64,000 bases of DNA from Augochlora pura (taxonomy: Eukaryota > Arthropoda > Insecta > Hymenoptera > Halictidae). Positions 47,955 to 60,450 of the stretch are shown here, one piece after another (the stretch's first letter is position 1; every line of letters begins with the position of its first letter). A program made the position numbers and the translations under genes. Below the pieces are notes generated by a model. It ran no database searches, was not told the DNA's origin, and worked only from the letters and a program-made list of their open reading frames with translations. The stretch is taken from contig NC_135778.1 of the NCBI RefSeq assembly GCF_028453695.1, positions 34,833,214-34,897,213 of the forward strand, in the 5' to 3' direction.

Positions 47955-50439
47955 CTCGTATACCAGTTGTCTTTACTTCCGTCGAAGAATCTTACGAGTC
48001 GTCTGGAGTCGTTCGACTTTCTTGTTTACAACCACCTTACGAGACACATACGTCGTTTTCTCTCCGCCTTGAATAGCAGTGGATAGAATCTGTGTCCGTG
48101 TTAGTCCTATTCTCTTCGAAAGCGTGCATTACTCTATTCGTAGTATGCGTTCGAACATTCCCCATGGACGTCTGTATCCGTGTATCTGCACACAATCATG
48201 CGATGTTTCAACTGTAGTTTCTCTGAAACGTAGCAATGGGTATGAATGATTCACGAAGAAGCGATTTTCTATCAACGTTCCGGTTAATACCATAAAGCTA
48301 TTTGGCAGTATATTACAAACAGAACTCCTGCTGCTAGACTGTTTGACTATTCGTATATAATTAAAAGCTCGAGGGTAAACTAACGGAATAATACAAGTAA
48401 ATTATTACAGGATTGTACGTTTAGACCCAACACTCTCCGCACGCTGCGTTCAATGTTATTCATACTAGTAGTAGTTATTCTAGTAAAGGTAGTACGCGTC
48501 ATAGTAAGGGAACGTACTCACGCTGAACGTTAGTCAAGTGGATAATAGAGTTCCTTTTAGAAATCTAACTTGTCGTTGTAACTGAAAGCACAATTTGCCC
48601 GATGATTTTATATGAATCTATGAAAACTACCGTAAATATAATAATTTAATTTGCACAAATTTCCGTCGCTTCGCTATGCATTTAACGACAGTATCATTAT
48701 TAACGTCTCGGAAAATAGAACGTTGACCTAACTATATTTCCTTTAGTCGTTAGCACATTGGTAGGTGATGAAATATACTTAAACTGCTACACAGTGGTAC
48801 GAATTGATCCAAGTATGGTTGCCATGAAATTATCGATTGATTTAAAGATTCTCGTTACATGATAATGATTTCATATTGAATGGGGCTTCAGAACTTCTAT
48901 ATTTAGGGATCGTAAATCTATGCCCCAAAGTCCTCATCTTAATGTCTTAACTCGTTCACAGTACGGATCCCAAATCATCCTGGGCAAATCTGTACTTGTG
49001 AGGAAAGAGGATCGTCAGGTAATTCCAATGTTACCTACATTACAATTTCAGAATCAAAGGAAAACGCTGAGCAGTTTTAACATTGTCCGTTAGACGGCAT
49101 CAAGAACATGGGGTGCAGGTGCCATCTTCTGGAAAACTAAGAAAATGATTTGACAATCAGCTTGGACGTTTTGCGGTAAGATGACGCCACTAAGCTGGTT
49201 GGAAATTATAGTCCACATAATATCTAACGGGATATTTTTGAATTAGTTTGGCTAACAGTTTCAGCGATTTGCCACTAACCCAATGGTCGCTGTATGGACT
49301 CTGCACAAAGTTTCATTTTGTCTCCGCCAGAGGCACCACTATTGTCTACTTTAGGCGTAATAATTCTTGCCAGAATTCCCGTATGATGGTATAGAGTATG
49401 TGGAATGAATTATGTATTGGGAATTGTATTTAACACAATACAAACACTAACAAACGAAAATCTTTTCGGCTATGTTTCATAACGCACACGAGTACGTACG
49501 CTTGTATGTATATATATCATATTGAAATCCGTGGATCGGTTATACGGCTTTAGGTATGGTCGCATAACATTTCACTGTATACATAGATTTAATTTGCTAA
49601 CACGCTCCTAAGGATTCGAAGATGACAAACAGTGCGACTGTGATACGAGATTAATAATGGCGAAATGTTAATCGATAAACTTTACAAGTGTGGAGGTATG
49701 CACGTGCGCGTATAACGTGTGCGAAAGCACAGCTACAAATGAGAATACAACGTGGCTCCACCGTACGGTTAAGATCCTTCTACGGGGCCCTTCTACGAGG
49801 GAAAACGATGCATTCCTTCTCGAACAAATTTTCTCCGCGTCCAGCGCAAAGGCCAACAATGGAGCTTGCAGGAGCCTGTCAGCGCGTGAGACTTCGCGAT
49901 ATTGTTTAGAGCAGATTAATTCACCGTGACCGTTTACCGACACACCAACACGGCTGGACCTAGACAACACCGATTGGACAATCGTAAACCGGGCGACAGC
50001 CAGATCGCGAGCCAATTATCGCTTACGTGCGAGAATGCACGTCGTCCTCGTGTAGCGACAATCGAGGAGCGATTACGTGGATATCATAATGGTAGGTAAT
50101 GAGGATAATCTAATCTGATAAACATACAGATTTCATGATTTTATTTAGGCAACGAAAAAGCAAACAGAATGGCACACTCTTTCGATCGACGTTTCCATTG
50201 GGTATAGTATAAGTAAAACCGCTACGCGTTTCCTTTTCTGTTATCTCTTACAGATAACAATTATAAAGATCCTTTAACTTGAAACATTTGTTTGCTTTTT
50301 TAAGCTTAAATCTGTTAGCATTTGTTAAAAGAATTATACAAACGTGACACATGTTGTTGTGTACTCAAGGATTTTAACGAGATGAAAAATAATCCATCTT
50401 TGTTTCAATTGTTATAGATGAGGTGACACTGGTTCTGCC
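47955..50439. promoter_or_regulatory. Divergent CCDC50/MGAT1 spacer with probable MGAT1 5' UTR exon
   Basis: About 2.5 kb between two head-to-head genes. A donor ATG/GTAGGT at 50091/50092 and an acceptor GTTATAG ending at 50417 suggest a non-coding MGAT1 exon ending at 50091, with 22 bases of 5' UTR before the ATG. CpG-richer sequence at 49680-50090 fits a promoter. The rest shows nothing I can name. Confidence 0.45.
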
Positions 50440-52603
50440 ATGCGGAACAGGTCAGTCAGCATTATTTTTGGCTCTCTTGTCCTATGGGGTTTGATTACAT
50501 ACTTTCTAATCTCTGATCAGCCAGTGAACAAGGAAAGAGATACAGTAAGCTCTTTGAAATTGTAAATGGATCTTGTGGTTGAATTCTGTTTGGTTGAAGA
50601 GTCGACGGGTACCAACAGATTGAAGAACTATTTTCCTTAAAATAGTTGATCCAAAACAATTCTGTGCATGCTTTAATAATTACACGCGAGAATTTTGGAA
50701 GAATTGTTCAAGATTAGAGAGTTAAGCAGGTCTTTTCGTTTTAGGCTAGAGTATCCAATCAAATTAGTAAATTGGAAAAGAGAGTGAAGCAAGAGATTGC
50801 ATTGAATCAGGAGCTTCTCCAGGACATCAAAGAAGACAAGCAACGTAAAAGTATGTCTCAGTTATATAAATATTTGAAAGTATAACTTTTAGGATAACAT
50901 AAAGAACACTGTAAATATTGTTTTCTCTGTTTCAATGAGAAGAGAAGCTAAATGCAATAACTGCACATGTGGATGCCAATGAGAAACAAAAGGACAAGAA
51001 TGATATTGCCCGGGACGAGGTTTTATTTGAGACAGAAAAGAAAGACACTGAGAACTATGACAAGGATAAGCAGAATTTGCAAGAAAAATTGATTCACTCG
51101 GTAAAATATCTTTTTTAGGAAGAGTTGATATATTGTATGCTATTAATACAATTTGCAAATCCTATATTTTATCTTTTTAAACAGACCAAAATTCCTTATA
51201 ATGTTCCTAACAATGGAAAACTACCAGATGGATCTCCAATAATAGCAGTCTTAGTATTTTCTTGCAATCGTATCACAGTACAAAGATGCCTCAATCAACT
51301 GATCAAATACAGGCCCAGCATAAAACAGTTTCCAATTATTGTTTCTGAAGATTGTCAACACCATCAGACTGCCGAAGTTATTGCCAGATATGGAGATCAA
51401 ATAATGCACATACAGGTATGACATGCTGCATGCTCATTTGTTTTGGGTTCAGAGAGATTACTAATGTTAATAAATGGCTTGCAGCAACCCGATCAGTCAG
51501 ATATCGAAGTACCACCAAAAGAGAAGAAGTTCAAGGGGTACTTTAAAATTGCACGTCACTATGGATGGGCTCTCAATCATGTATTCTTTCAACTTCGGTA
51601 CAATACTGTGATAATAGTGGAAGATGATTTGGATATAGCACCAGACTTTTTTGAATACTTCCTGGGCACGTATCCCTTGTTAGTATCCGATAATTCTCTG
51701 TGGTGTGTGTCGGCATGGAATGACAATGGAAAAGCCGGTTTAGTCGATGACAATGCGGCCGATGCATTATACAGGACAGACTTTTTTCCTGGTCTAGGTT
51801 GGATGCTCACCCGTCAATTATGGACTGAACTGTCACCAAAATGGCCCAAATCGTAGGTACAAAATATGTTCTCTGTTTAAAAGGATTTCTTCGATTTTAA
51901 GTATTTAAATGATCGTTGTAATAGATATTGGGATGACTGGATAAGACAACCCGAACAACGTCGCAATAGAGCATGCATTCGACCGGAGATATCAAGGACG
52001 AGAACATTCGGTAAAACTGGCGTGAGCAAGTACGTATGGAAAATATTATCGACATAGATACAATTTTAATGCATTGATTTATTTCCACAGCGGAATGTTC
52101 TACGAGAGACATTTAAAGTATATTAAGTTGAACACCGAATATGTGCATTTCACAAAGATGAATTTGACTTATTTGTTGAAGGTGAGAACACAATGCTAAT
52201 ATCCTAGAAAGGATTCGATTTCAATGGAACAAATGTTTCAGGACAACTATGATATAAATTTTGTGAACGAGGTGTACCAATCGACGGTGGTCAGTTTCTT
52301 GGAATTAAAAAACGGAAAAGTAGTTGCGCCGGGTGCGGTGCGAATACCTTATTACAGTCGTCAAGCGTATAAAATCACTGCCAAGCAGTTTGGATTGATG
52401 GACGACTTTAGGGTAACTACCAGGGCGCTTTATCTTTTTTATTCCGATCTCGTATAGATTAAGAAATTTCTATTAATTTCTGTTGGTAGAGTGGTGTGCC
52501 CAGAACAGGATATCGTGGAGTAGTCACATTTTTCTACAAAGGCAGGAGAGTACACTTAGCACCCAGTCCGAATTGGAATGGTTACGACATTACCTGGAGC
52601 TAA
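50440..52603 (+). CDS. Mgat1: MGAT1, alpha-1,3-mannosyl-glycoprotein 2-beta-N-acetylglucosaminyltransferase
   Basis: Medial-Golgi type II membrane enzyme (GnT-I) that adds the first GlcNAc to Man5 and so opens hybrid and complex N-glycan synthesis. Nine exons: 50440-50544, 50745-50850, 50940-51100, 51185-51415, 51485-51852, 51925-52029, 52091-52181, 52242-52412 and 52490-52603, giving 483 residues (three fewer bases if exon 3 starts at 50943). A short basic N-terminus and one anchor (SIIFGSLVLWGLITYFLI) are followed by a charged coiled-coil stem. The GT13 domain begins at IIAVLVFSCNR. It has the metal-binding EDDLDIAPDFF, the acceptor-side NDNGK and FFPGLGWML, and SYWDDWIRQPEQR. The reading closes at TWS. 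All splice borders are GT-AG and phases agree. Confidence 0.96.
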
Positions 52604-53887
52604 CAGAGAATCCGGCACAACAGAGGGATTTGTTAGATCATACGAGTTCATTGCTTCCATGACACGTTCGTCGAGAACCGAGAGTGAATATTTTCATTGA
52701 ACAAACACTCCCCCACGAACGTTCGTCTGCTTGTAATTTTTCTTGTAGAAAACTTGTGAGCGAAATATTGAAACACATACTGTTAAGTGATATGTGAGAA
52801 ATTTGCATAGTGCCTCACTGTTTGTACTTGCAGTGCTATGCAGAAGTGGGGTCTCCAGGTTAGCAGGATAATTGCTCGCTTTTGCACCCTGGAACATTGT
52901 ACTTGCATAGCACTGTGTATTAAGATGTAAAAGGACTGATAACAGAGAATTTCAATTATTTGTGCAACTGGACGAGTAACGACACTATTCTGCATTTCTA
53001 GTAATTACTTTCTTCCATTCTGATTAACGAATCTCTTCCAAAAACTTGTTTAAAGACTGTTCTTCGAACTTACTTCTGCTAAGATGTATAGTGTGAGGTT
53101 ACCTTGAAACAAACGGTGATATACGTCTAACACAGTTGCACGAATAATTTAGACTCCACCATTATGTACATAATGTTTATATTGTATGTCACACGTGCAC
53201 AGCTCATCAGCAAACACAATTTTTGGACTAATTTTATTTTCCGACCTACGTGGAGGACGATAGATGCGTTAGTCCAGAAATGATGTTTCCGATTGACTGT
53301 GTATTTCGTGTGTGTTGCTCACGGGTAATTACCGAAAACAAAAACAAACTCTAAGGTGCAAATCTGCTGGATTTAGAAATGGTTATTACCACGAATTGTT
53401 GTTTTGATTCATACGGCAAGGCAGAAAGGAATGCCGATCAATGTCGTCTTCTGCTTTCTTTGCCATACAACGGTGAAGGAATGTTCTATTAATAAAGAAC
53501 ATGCAAAAGTGCTGATATTAACGGAACGATTCATTTGCGAGCGATCAAGAATTCCCAACATTTAATGTTTCAATTAAACACATGCATACACACCTATATC
53601 TTCCCCACAAGAATTCTTATTTGTAGATCATTAGTTACTCGACTGTGAACAATTCTTTTTTCATAAATACAATCTTTCATCTTGCAACCAGTGAAGCAGA
53701 ACTTATTCTTAATGAAGATATATGTTTATTTCTGCTTAGTAGTATATAGCTTTTGACAAATAAATCACATATATTCGTATCCACTTCTGGTTATACAAAA
53801 AAAAACCAGTACAATTATTTTGATAACTTTGGTTCTTCCAAGGTTCCAGCATATACGATAAACGACTATAAACATATTGCAACTACA
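52604..53887. other. 3' regions of the convergent MGAT1 and NDUFA8 genes
   Basis: AT-rich sequence that includes the probable MGAT1 3' UTR; AATAAA occurs near 53490 and 53757. A short tract near 52826-52912 contains two copies, in opposite orientation, of the stretch TGCTATGCA(A/G), with the second half reading TTGCATAGCA, so it may fold. No gene can be supported. Confidence 0.4.
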
Positions 53888-54714
53888 CTATGAAGTAAAT
53901 CTGCCTCTGAAGTTATATTTGGTTGAAGGAGGATCAAAGAGTGGAGGAGGATCAGCTGATTTATCCCATTGACGAGGCACATCTTTAGGCTCTTCTGGCT
54001 TTGGTCTTGATGTATTATGAACTTTGGCTTCACAGAAGTATCCAGCGTGTGGTCGTTCTATTTGCAGATTCTTCAGAACACAATTATCTATCACTGCCTG
54101 AGTTTTCCGACATCTAGTTGCATTCAAATAGTTGAATTGAAAAAGTTCTTTCTTAAACGTTGTTTAATAAATGTTAAGTATAAAATCAACATACGGAGAC
54201 AATTCCATGGTACCAGAGGAGCGTTCAATACAATCCGCATACTGATTAAACTCCTTCTCGCAATGTTTTTTGATACCTTGAAATACTTCTAAAGCACAGG
54301 CAGTTACTTTTTTCCCTTCCTGAATACATTTTCGCGGATCCTTAGTTTCTCGTTTGCATAGCATAAACTCCTGAAGGTAGAATGATAATATAGTAACTAA
54401 TTAATTATAAAAATGATTTCTTTCGAAAAAGAAGTCAAGGTTATCACACCCATCTAATTGTATACTGTCACCAATTGAGAAGGTTATATAATCTTTGGAA
54501 AATTAATGAAGCTCGAACATGGGATTAAAAACGAATGTGTAGTTAAACATATTTAATACAATTAGAAAAAAGTGAAACTGCTTACATTGTTGTCCCATTC
54601 ACATTTCTTCCCAATGTAGAAGGATGCTGCCTGTAGGAACGGATAACTAACATTTATCTCCTGTGTGGTTAACTCTTCGTCTGATGGGATCGTTGTCTTG
54701 TGTGTGACAACCAT
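53888..54714 (-). CDS. NDUFA8: NDUFA8 (ND-19), accessory subunit of mitochondrial complex I
   Basis: Intermembrane-space CHCH-domain subunit of NADH:ubiquinone oxidoreductase. Three exons on the minus strand: 54714-54586, 54370-54195 and 54113-53888, which join to 176 residues (human 172). The cysteines are spaced as in the family: FYIGKKCEW, FMLCKRETKDPRKC, ACALEVFQGIKKHC, QYADC, then MCRKTQ-type and DNCVLKNL pairs, forming the twin Cx9C-type folds oxidised by the MIA40 pathway. No cleavable presequence is seen, as expected for MIA40 clients. The C-terminus (DPPSTKYNFRGRF) is proline-rich. The ATG at 54714 is preferred over longer in-frame readings because it begins the family N-terminus (PSDEELT). 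Confidence 0.95.
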
Positions 54715-55576
54715 AGTGGCGATACAGTACAAATAATAGATCCGCTGTTTCGATCTATGATCTCGCAACGGTCTCTAAAAAGAGACCGAAACTACTTTAA
54801 AATCGATACAATTATGATCCTTCGGTAACACTAACCTTTCAAATGCTAAAGATATACTGGCAGGAGTTGGCGACTGTGGCGCCTCTTGTAAAGAGAAAGT
54901 AAAGCTTTCTTTGATGTCCGTACAGCGCCAATTAGGCCAGTGGCAAAACGCTTAAACTGTTGACCAAATTAACAACAGTCGAATTTGGCATCCAGTTCGA
55001 GCGTTTTGCCGCTACACTAATTGGCGCTATACGGACGTTGAAAGAAGCTTCCCATTTTCTCCACAAGGAGCACCACAGTCTCCCACGTCTGCAAAATGCA
55101 GAATCGCCTGAAAATATTAATTTTAACAAAAGTAGGTTTTACGTATTGCATCTTAATACACGTACTGATACGGTAATTAAATCAACAAGCCCGAATAGTG
55201 AAACTTATATATATAAAATTGTTTTTCTAGAGTTTGTCCTTCTTGTATTGTCTTTTTCTATGGTTGAATACGTCAGTGCACGGGCACTGATTGATTTTGT
55301 AAATACATACAATGATTCTAATTTGTTCATGAACTGTACTTTTTGATTGAGGAAATAAAGAAATGGTAAGCGTATTATTCTTTATTGCGTAAAATAATGA
55401 TGTTAATGTATTCTCAATAATAAAATTGTGCCTGTAGTATAATAGGAGTATTGGAGTCAGAACTTCGATATGGTTATGGATCGCATCGTCACGTTTAATT
55501 GGTGCTAAATTTACAAATCTGTTGAAGTAATAGGGTTTTTTAGAGGAAAAATTTGACAAACCAATAATCTAAAATC
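54715..55576. promoter_or_regulatory. Divergent NDUFA8/CXXC1 spacer holding a long palindrome
   Basis: Promoters of both flanking genes should lie here. A perfect 8-bp stem with a 4-base loop is at 54769-54788 and a long imperfect inverted repeat at about 54859-55095 (separate entry). A plus-strand frame at 54960-55346 runs through the right arm but has no recognisable content. Confidence 0.5.
54859..55095. repeat. Long imperfect inverted repeat (hairpin-forming), about 235 bp
   Basis: The two halves are inverted copies. Left arm features in order are GACTGTGGCG, AAAGCTTTCTTTGATGTCCG, AGCGCCAATTAG, GGCAAAACGCT, ACTGTTGACCAAATT; the right arm read in reverse complement gives GACTGTGGTG, GAAGCTTCTTTCAACGTCCG, AGCGCCAATTAG, GGCAAAACGCT, ACTGGATGCCAAATT. 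The centre is near 54976, with a closing stem CCAAATT/AATTTGG around an 11-base loop (54964-54988). Arm identity looks close to 80 percent with very few gaps. It could be a foldback transposable element (MITE), an inverted duplication, or a hairpin RNA locus. No transposase is nearby. Confidence 0.85.
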
Positions 55577-57485
55577 ATGGCTGACAAAAGACAACAGAAT
55601 CTGTCGGTGAGTAATACGTTTGTAAAATGTTAATCTGTGGTAAAACTGTCTCTGTTTTGAATACATCTCATGGAAAAAATTGTTGCAGAAAGAAGAGATA
55701 GCTAAGCAATTTATGTTACCAGAAAGAAAAAGCAAAATAGCTACTTTGTTGAAACAAGATGGTCAAGCATACTGTATCTGTAGAAGCTCGGATAGTTCTC
55801 GTTTCATGATGTACGTAATAGCTCTTTACTGGATCTTTCTCTGGTAAGATGTATTAATGAATCCGTTGGAATTTCAGTGGCTGTGACGCGTGCGAAGAAT
55901 GGTATCATGGTGACTGTATAAATATTACAGAAAAGGATGCCAAGCATATAAAACAATTCTTTTGCATTGTAGGAAATCCTTTGATTTTATAGAAATGATT
56001 TTCATTAAAAAGAGTTTATTAAAATACAGTGCGCTTGCAGCGATGCAGAGAAGAGGACCCTACCCTTGTTACTCGTTACAAGCCAAGGAGAACAGAGCAA
56101 GAAGATCGTAAGTACAAGAAGCATAAAGAGAAAGAGAAAGATCGAGCACATAGGTACGAATATGATGCGCCTTGGGATCCAACTTTAGTCAAGAAATCAT
56201 CAAAACGATGTGGACAATGCACTGGATGTTTAAGAACCGAGAACTGTGGAAGATGCGATGCTTGCAGGTAAAGATTCAACATTACAATTGACTGTGATCA
56301 ATCGTATCTGATCCTTTTTCGTTTGCTAGACATTTGAAGAAATTCGGACCCTCAGTACGACTAAAGCTCAGATGCATACAGAGAACTTGTAGAGTATTGG
56401 GCGATCCGTTGAAACCCTCGAAGAGCCTCAACAAGAGTTCCAAGTTCATCAAGAAAAGGAAAAGAGATTCGAGCAATGAGAGGAACGAACATCTGGAAGT
56501 GCCCAGACATTGTTACGGGCCGGCTTGCACGAAACAATCACGAGCCGGTAGCAAGTATTGTTCTGACGAATGTGGATTGAAGTTGGCAACTAACAGAATC
56601 TATCAAGTGTTGCCTCAACGAATACAAGAATGGTCTTTGACGCCTTGCATTGCGGAGCAGAACAACAGAAGAGCGTTAGAGTCTGTCAGGAAACAGCAAC
56701 ATGATGTCAGAAAAATACTTCAGGAACTGGACAAAAGGCACACCGAGTTGGATAGAATCGTAGAACGAGCTAAACACGCAACTATAGATCCTCTGGCAGA
56801 AGTAGACGACAACGATGACGCGGAGATGAGCATGTACTGCATTACATGCGGTCATGAGATCCATTCAAGGACTGCTATCAAACACATGGAGAAATGTTTC
56901 AATAAGGTAATGCAATGGTGATACATTTCACATGTTTTGTTTAATTTACTAATCTTATTTAATTTATAGTACGAGTCTCAAGCGTCATTTGGCTCAATCT
57001 TCAAGACGCGCATCGAGGGACAGGTGATGTTCTGTGATTTTTACAACCCTGCGAACCGGACCTATTGTAAAAGACTGCGCGTGTTGTGCCCGGAACATTG
57101 CAAGGACCCGAAGATCAGCGAGACAGAGGTTTGTGGTTGTCCCCTGGTTACGAACGTGTTCGACACCACCGGAGAATTCTGTCGTGCTCCGAAGAAAAGC
57201 TGTGTGAAACATTATGTCTGGGAGAAACTGCGAAGAGCGGAAATCGACATGGAGAGAGTCAGGCAATGGCTGAAAATAGACGAATTGGTGGAACAAGAGA
57301 GACAAATCCGAGCAAACATGGCTTCTCGGGCTGGTGTGCTTGCCTTGATGTTGCACTCGACCTACAACCACGAATTGATGGAGCAGATGACGCAAGAACA
57401 GAACAGAGAACAGTTGGAAGCGATGGAAGAAGAACTGCAACGCAGATATGGTATTTTACAGAAAGAGCAGTCTGCGGTACAATGA
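55577..57485 (+). CDS. Cfp1: CXXC1/Cfp1, CpG-binding subunit of the SET1 H3K4 methyltransferase complex
   Basis: Nuclear protein that brings SET1/COMPASS to unmethylated CpG-rich promoters. Six exons: 55577-55606, 55689-55810, 55878-55968, 56041-56267, 56330-56906 and 56970-57485, joining to 520 residues. A PHD finger (YCICRSSDSSRFMIGCDAC to FFCIRC) is followed by a basic linker, then the CXXC zinc finger (KRCGQCTGCLRTENCGRCDAC with KKFGP and IQRTC closing it), a coiled coil (ESVRKQQHDVRKILQELDK) and the C-terminal Cys/His-rich SET1-binding region (MYCITCGHE, MFCDFYNP, GCPLV, FCRAPKKSCVKHY). Length and layout match animal CXXC1. In exon 4 the acceptor at 56040 was chosen over an AG ten bases earlier because only it keeps the PHD finger in frame. 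An intact CXXC finger is notable in an insect that may methylate CpGs. Confidence 0.96.
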
Positions 57486-58684
57486 CCGTTGCTGTCTTCC
57501 GCTTTGGAACTTTCCAAATATATGTCCACGACGTGTTCAGTATAGCATTCTTCTGCTAATATGTTGTATATATTCCGATTAATGTTAGAGAATTGTTTTC
57601 GAAACAGACTTGAATTAACTGCTGTAACAATATCAGCAAAATTAGTATATATAGATTCTAAAGGATGTTTGTGTCTATAGTAGAGAACCGTGAACAACAA
57701 TATTGTCCTCCGACCGACTGACTCTGTATAATTGTGTATTTCTCTTTATTTATAACGTTCAATTAAACTTTTGTAAATTCAAATTCATAATATAATTTGT
57801 CCATTACCTATTTTTAGTGTTCACAATATATCATTTCACATTATATGATTGCACATGTGAATCAAAATCAATGAACTCGTTATATGAAACATAATTCCAA
57901 CGTTTCTAAAATTTACCACACTTTTAACTTCAATAAATATATTACTTGCTTAATTTTAACCGGTTAAGTTTCGACTCGTCGCTAGAAAGGATATTCTCTC
58001 AAAATACTTTTGAATTACAACAGTTTTTCCAATCGTAACACAGGATATTACATATTCTGGCACAGTACAGTTGTTCGATTCGTCCACGCCTATGTACGCG
58101 CGCGTATACTCATTTCCGTTTCCGTTCTCACCGATGGTTTAAAGTTCTAAATTTATACGCGCGCGTACTAAGCACGCGTTCATACGCGAACCAAATACAT
58201 CTGTCATACCTTTCCTCTTGCTGTTTGTCTGTTTTTTCTTTTTTTGGTATGTATTTGATGCAAACTGTGAGAATTAAAACGCACGCTCTCGGTTCCTCTC
58301 GGCATCTCGGTACTGGCATTGCCCAATTGCCAATGGAATTAACCATGAATACCTCCCAAAACGTTCGAGGCAAACTTTCTCTATAAATAACTACCTTAAT
58401 ATATTAGTGTTTGCCAAGTGTTTGCGCACAATACGTTCTGCAAAAAAAACGATCTGCATAATTCTAGCGTTTTTTTCAGTTTTCTGTTTCGCTCGTAGTC
58501 TCTAGTTTTCTTTGGAAACGAAGGCTCGGACATAGAGCTTGGTTCGTCGATCTATTCTTCACCGATCCTCCGATCCGATATACATGTACATATATACATA
58601 TATGCTTGACGACGTGACGCACACAGCAAATCAGAATGTTCCATCGTCTTCGCTTCCGATTTTCGTCCACTTTGCCTCCTCGGC

Positions 58685-58720
58685 TCCCCCTCCCCCCTAC
58701 CCCCCTTACCCCCCAGCCCC
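58685..58720 (-). other. C-rich block with G-quadruplex potential on the minus strand
   Basis: Runs of five, six, six, six and four cytosines are separated by one to three bases, so the minus strand carries five G-runs of four or more with loops of one to three bases. This satisfies the usual G4 rule (G3+N1-7 four times) with margin. Confidence 0.8.
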
Positions 58721-59179
58721 GCGCGGCATGAGGTTGCTCGTGGTTCACACAAATGTACATACGCACAAACGCGAAACGTTCGAACATTCGACAGACGCAC
58801 CACCGGACATTACGATTTGGCGAGAAAAAAAATAAATCCAATCGTATCAAGTCGAACCTACGTAGATCGACGGTAATTTCCAACCGAATGAGTCTTCGCG
58901 CGCGTTTCCTTAATTCTCGTTTTCCGTCTCAAATTTTGAATATCTTTTGCTTACGAAAAAATGGAGGGCGACGACCGATTCGATCGTGATTGCATCATGT
59001 GAATTCGAGTCGGGAGAACTCACGCGCAGACTCACGGGACAAGCCTTCGAGCGTTTCGCATTCTCGAAATCTGAGGCTCGTGCACGATCTAGTTAGATTA
59101 TGTTATTTATTTATGTATTCGTTAGAAACGACGTGACACGACTAAGCTCGCGCAAAGAATTGCCACTTCCTCTTCTTTT

Positions 59180-59231
59180 TATATTATCATTATTGTTATT
59201 ATTAATATTATTATTAGTAGTAGTAGTGTAA

Positions 59232-59282
<51 letters not shown>

Positions 59283-59399
59283 TAGTAGTGGTAGTAGTAG
59301 TAGTAGTAGTAGTGGTAGTAGTAGTAGTAGTAGTAGTAGTAGTAATAGTAGTAGTAGAGTAGTAGTAGTAGCAGTAGTATTAGTAGTAGTGTAGTAATC
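59180..59399. repeat. ATT then TAG trinucleotide microsatellite
   Basis: About 30 bases of ATT units run into about 185 bases of nearly pure TAG units with scattered TGG, TGT and CAG interruptions. Long Tyr/Leu frames on the minus strand come from the repeat and are not genes. Confidence 0.95.
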
Positions 59400-59948
59400 A
59401 ATTTTTTTTTCTCGCAAAAGAATCGTCTTTTCCTCATCCTAATTTTTATTTGTAACGATCGTCGAGACTTGGTCCCAACCGCGAACGGTGAGTGTTTTCT
59501 CGTGTATATCTGGATCCGCTAATCGATAGATCGATCATCCCCAAAATCTATAAAGATCCCTCGTTTCGTGGTCTATCCTCCGATTTATCGATGGTTACCG
59601 ACCCAATTTACCAACAGCCGAATGAACACGAAAACGACAGGAAAGGATCCACAAAGAACAACGAGCATTCCGGGCCGAGATGGGCAAACGTCTCTTGATC
59701 GGATAGCGGAAGTAAAATAAAAAAAAAACAGGCAGTCGTTTGTTTTGAATGCAGGAGAGAACCGATCTGTATGATCTATATCGAGCGTTGTATAACGAAG
59801 AACGAGCGTGCCTCAGGATCTTCTGGCCAATAGCGTGGCGCGAGTGGCACGATGGACAACAGAAAAATCATAAACGTCCTCTTCCTTTTCAATTAAAAAG
59901 TTGTAACAAAAGATCGTGAAGTACGAAGGAAACAACAGTGAAGAGAAC

Positions 59949-60025
59949 ATATATATATATATATTAATTTATATATATATTTTGTTTTTTTTTTATTTTG
60001 TGTGTGTGCGTGTGTGTGTGTGTTC
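59949..60025. repeat. AT and TG dinucleotide repeats
   Basis: An (AT)n block is followed by a T-rich run and then a (TG)n block at about 60000-60022. Confidence 0.9.
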
Positions 60026-60384
60026 GATTCATATAGAATATATCCTCGTGATCGATAGTTTCCTGCACACTCGATGTTTTTATTAGAACTTTTTAATACA
60101 GTTTGTCATTATAACTCTTCTCTCGCCTCGTGTTTCGTTCATAGAGCAGACAGGGTTCAGTTTGGCCGGAAATCCTGGGACACCCTGTACATACTGCACT
60201 CTGTTCGCCATAGATTGCGAACATCGACGTTTGCTCGGCGTTACATTTATCGAAAACTTTAACAAACCTTAATAAATTTTCTTCACTTTTATTCTCGATT
60301 TTAATAAAATACTTGATAAAGGAAACGAATGTCTGTTTAAATCCTCGTCATGCTAAAAACTTGAATTCGCACAAACGATGTTTA

Positions 60385-60450
60385 CTACTATTATTATTAA
60401 TATTATTAATATTAATATTAATATTATCGGTATTACTATTATTATCGTTA
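60385..60450. repeat. Imperfect TTA trinucleotide repeat
   Basis: Units of ATT and AATATT with few interruptions; the hydrophobic Leu/Ile frame over it is an artefact. Confidence 0.8.

Noticed and set aside
49688..50015. Overlapping frames on both strands near 49.7-50.0 kb
   Set aside because: They sit in CpG-rich sequence just before the probable MGAT1 5' UTR exon; none has a recognisable product and they contradict each other in frame.
59111..59437. Tyrosine- and leucine-rich minus-strand frames over the TAG repeat
   Set aside because: They are plain translations of a trinucleotide repeat.
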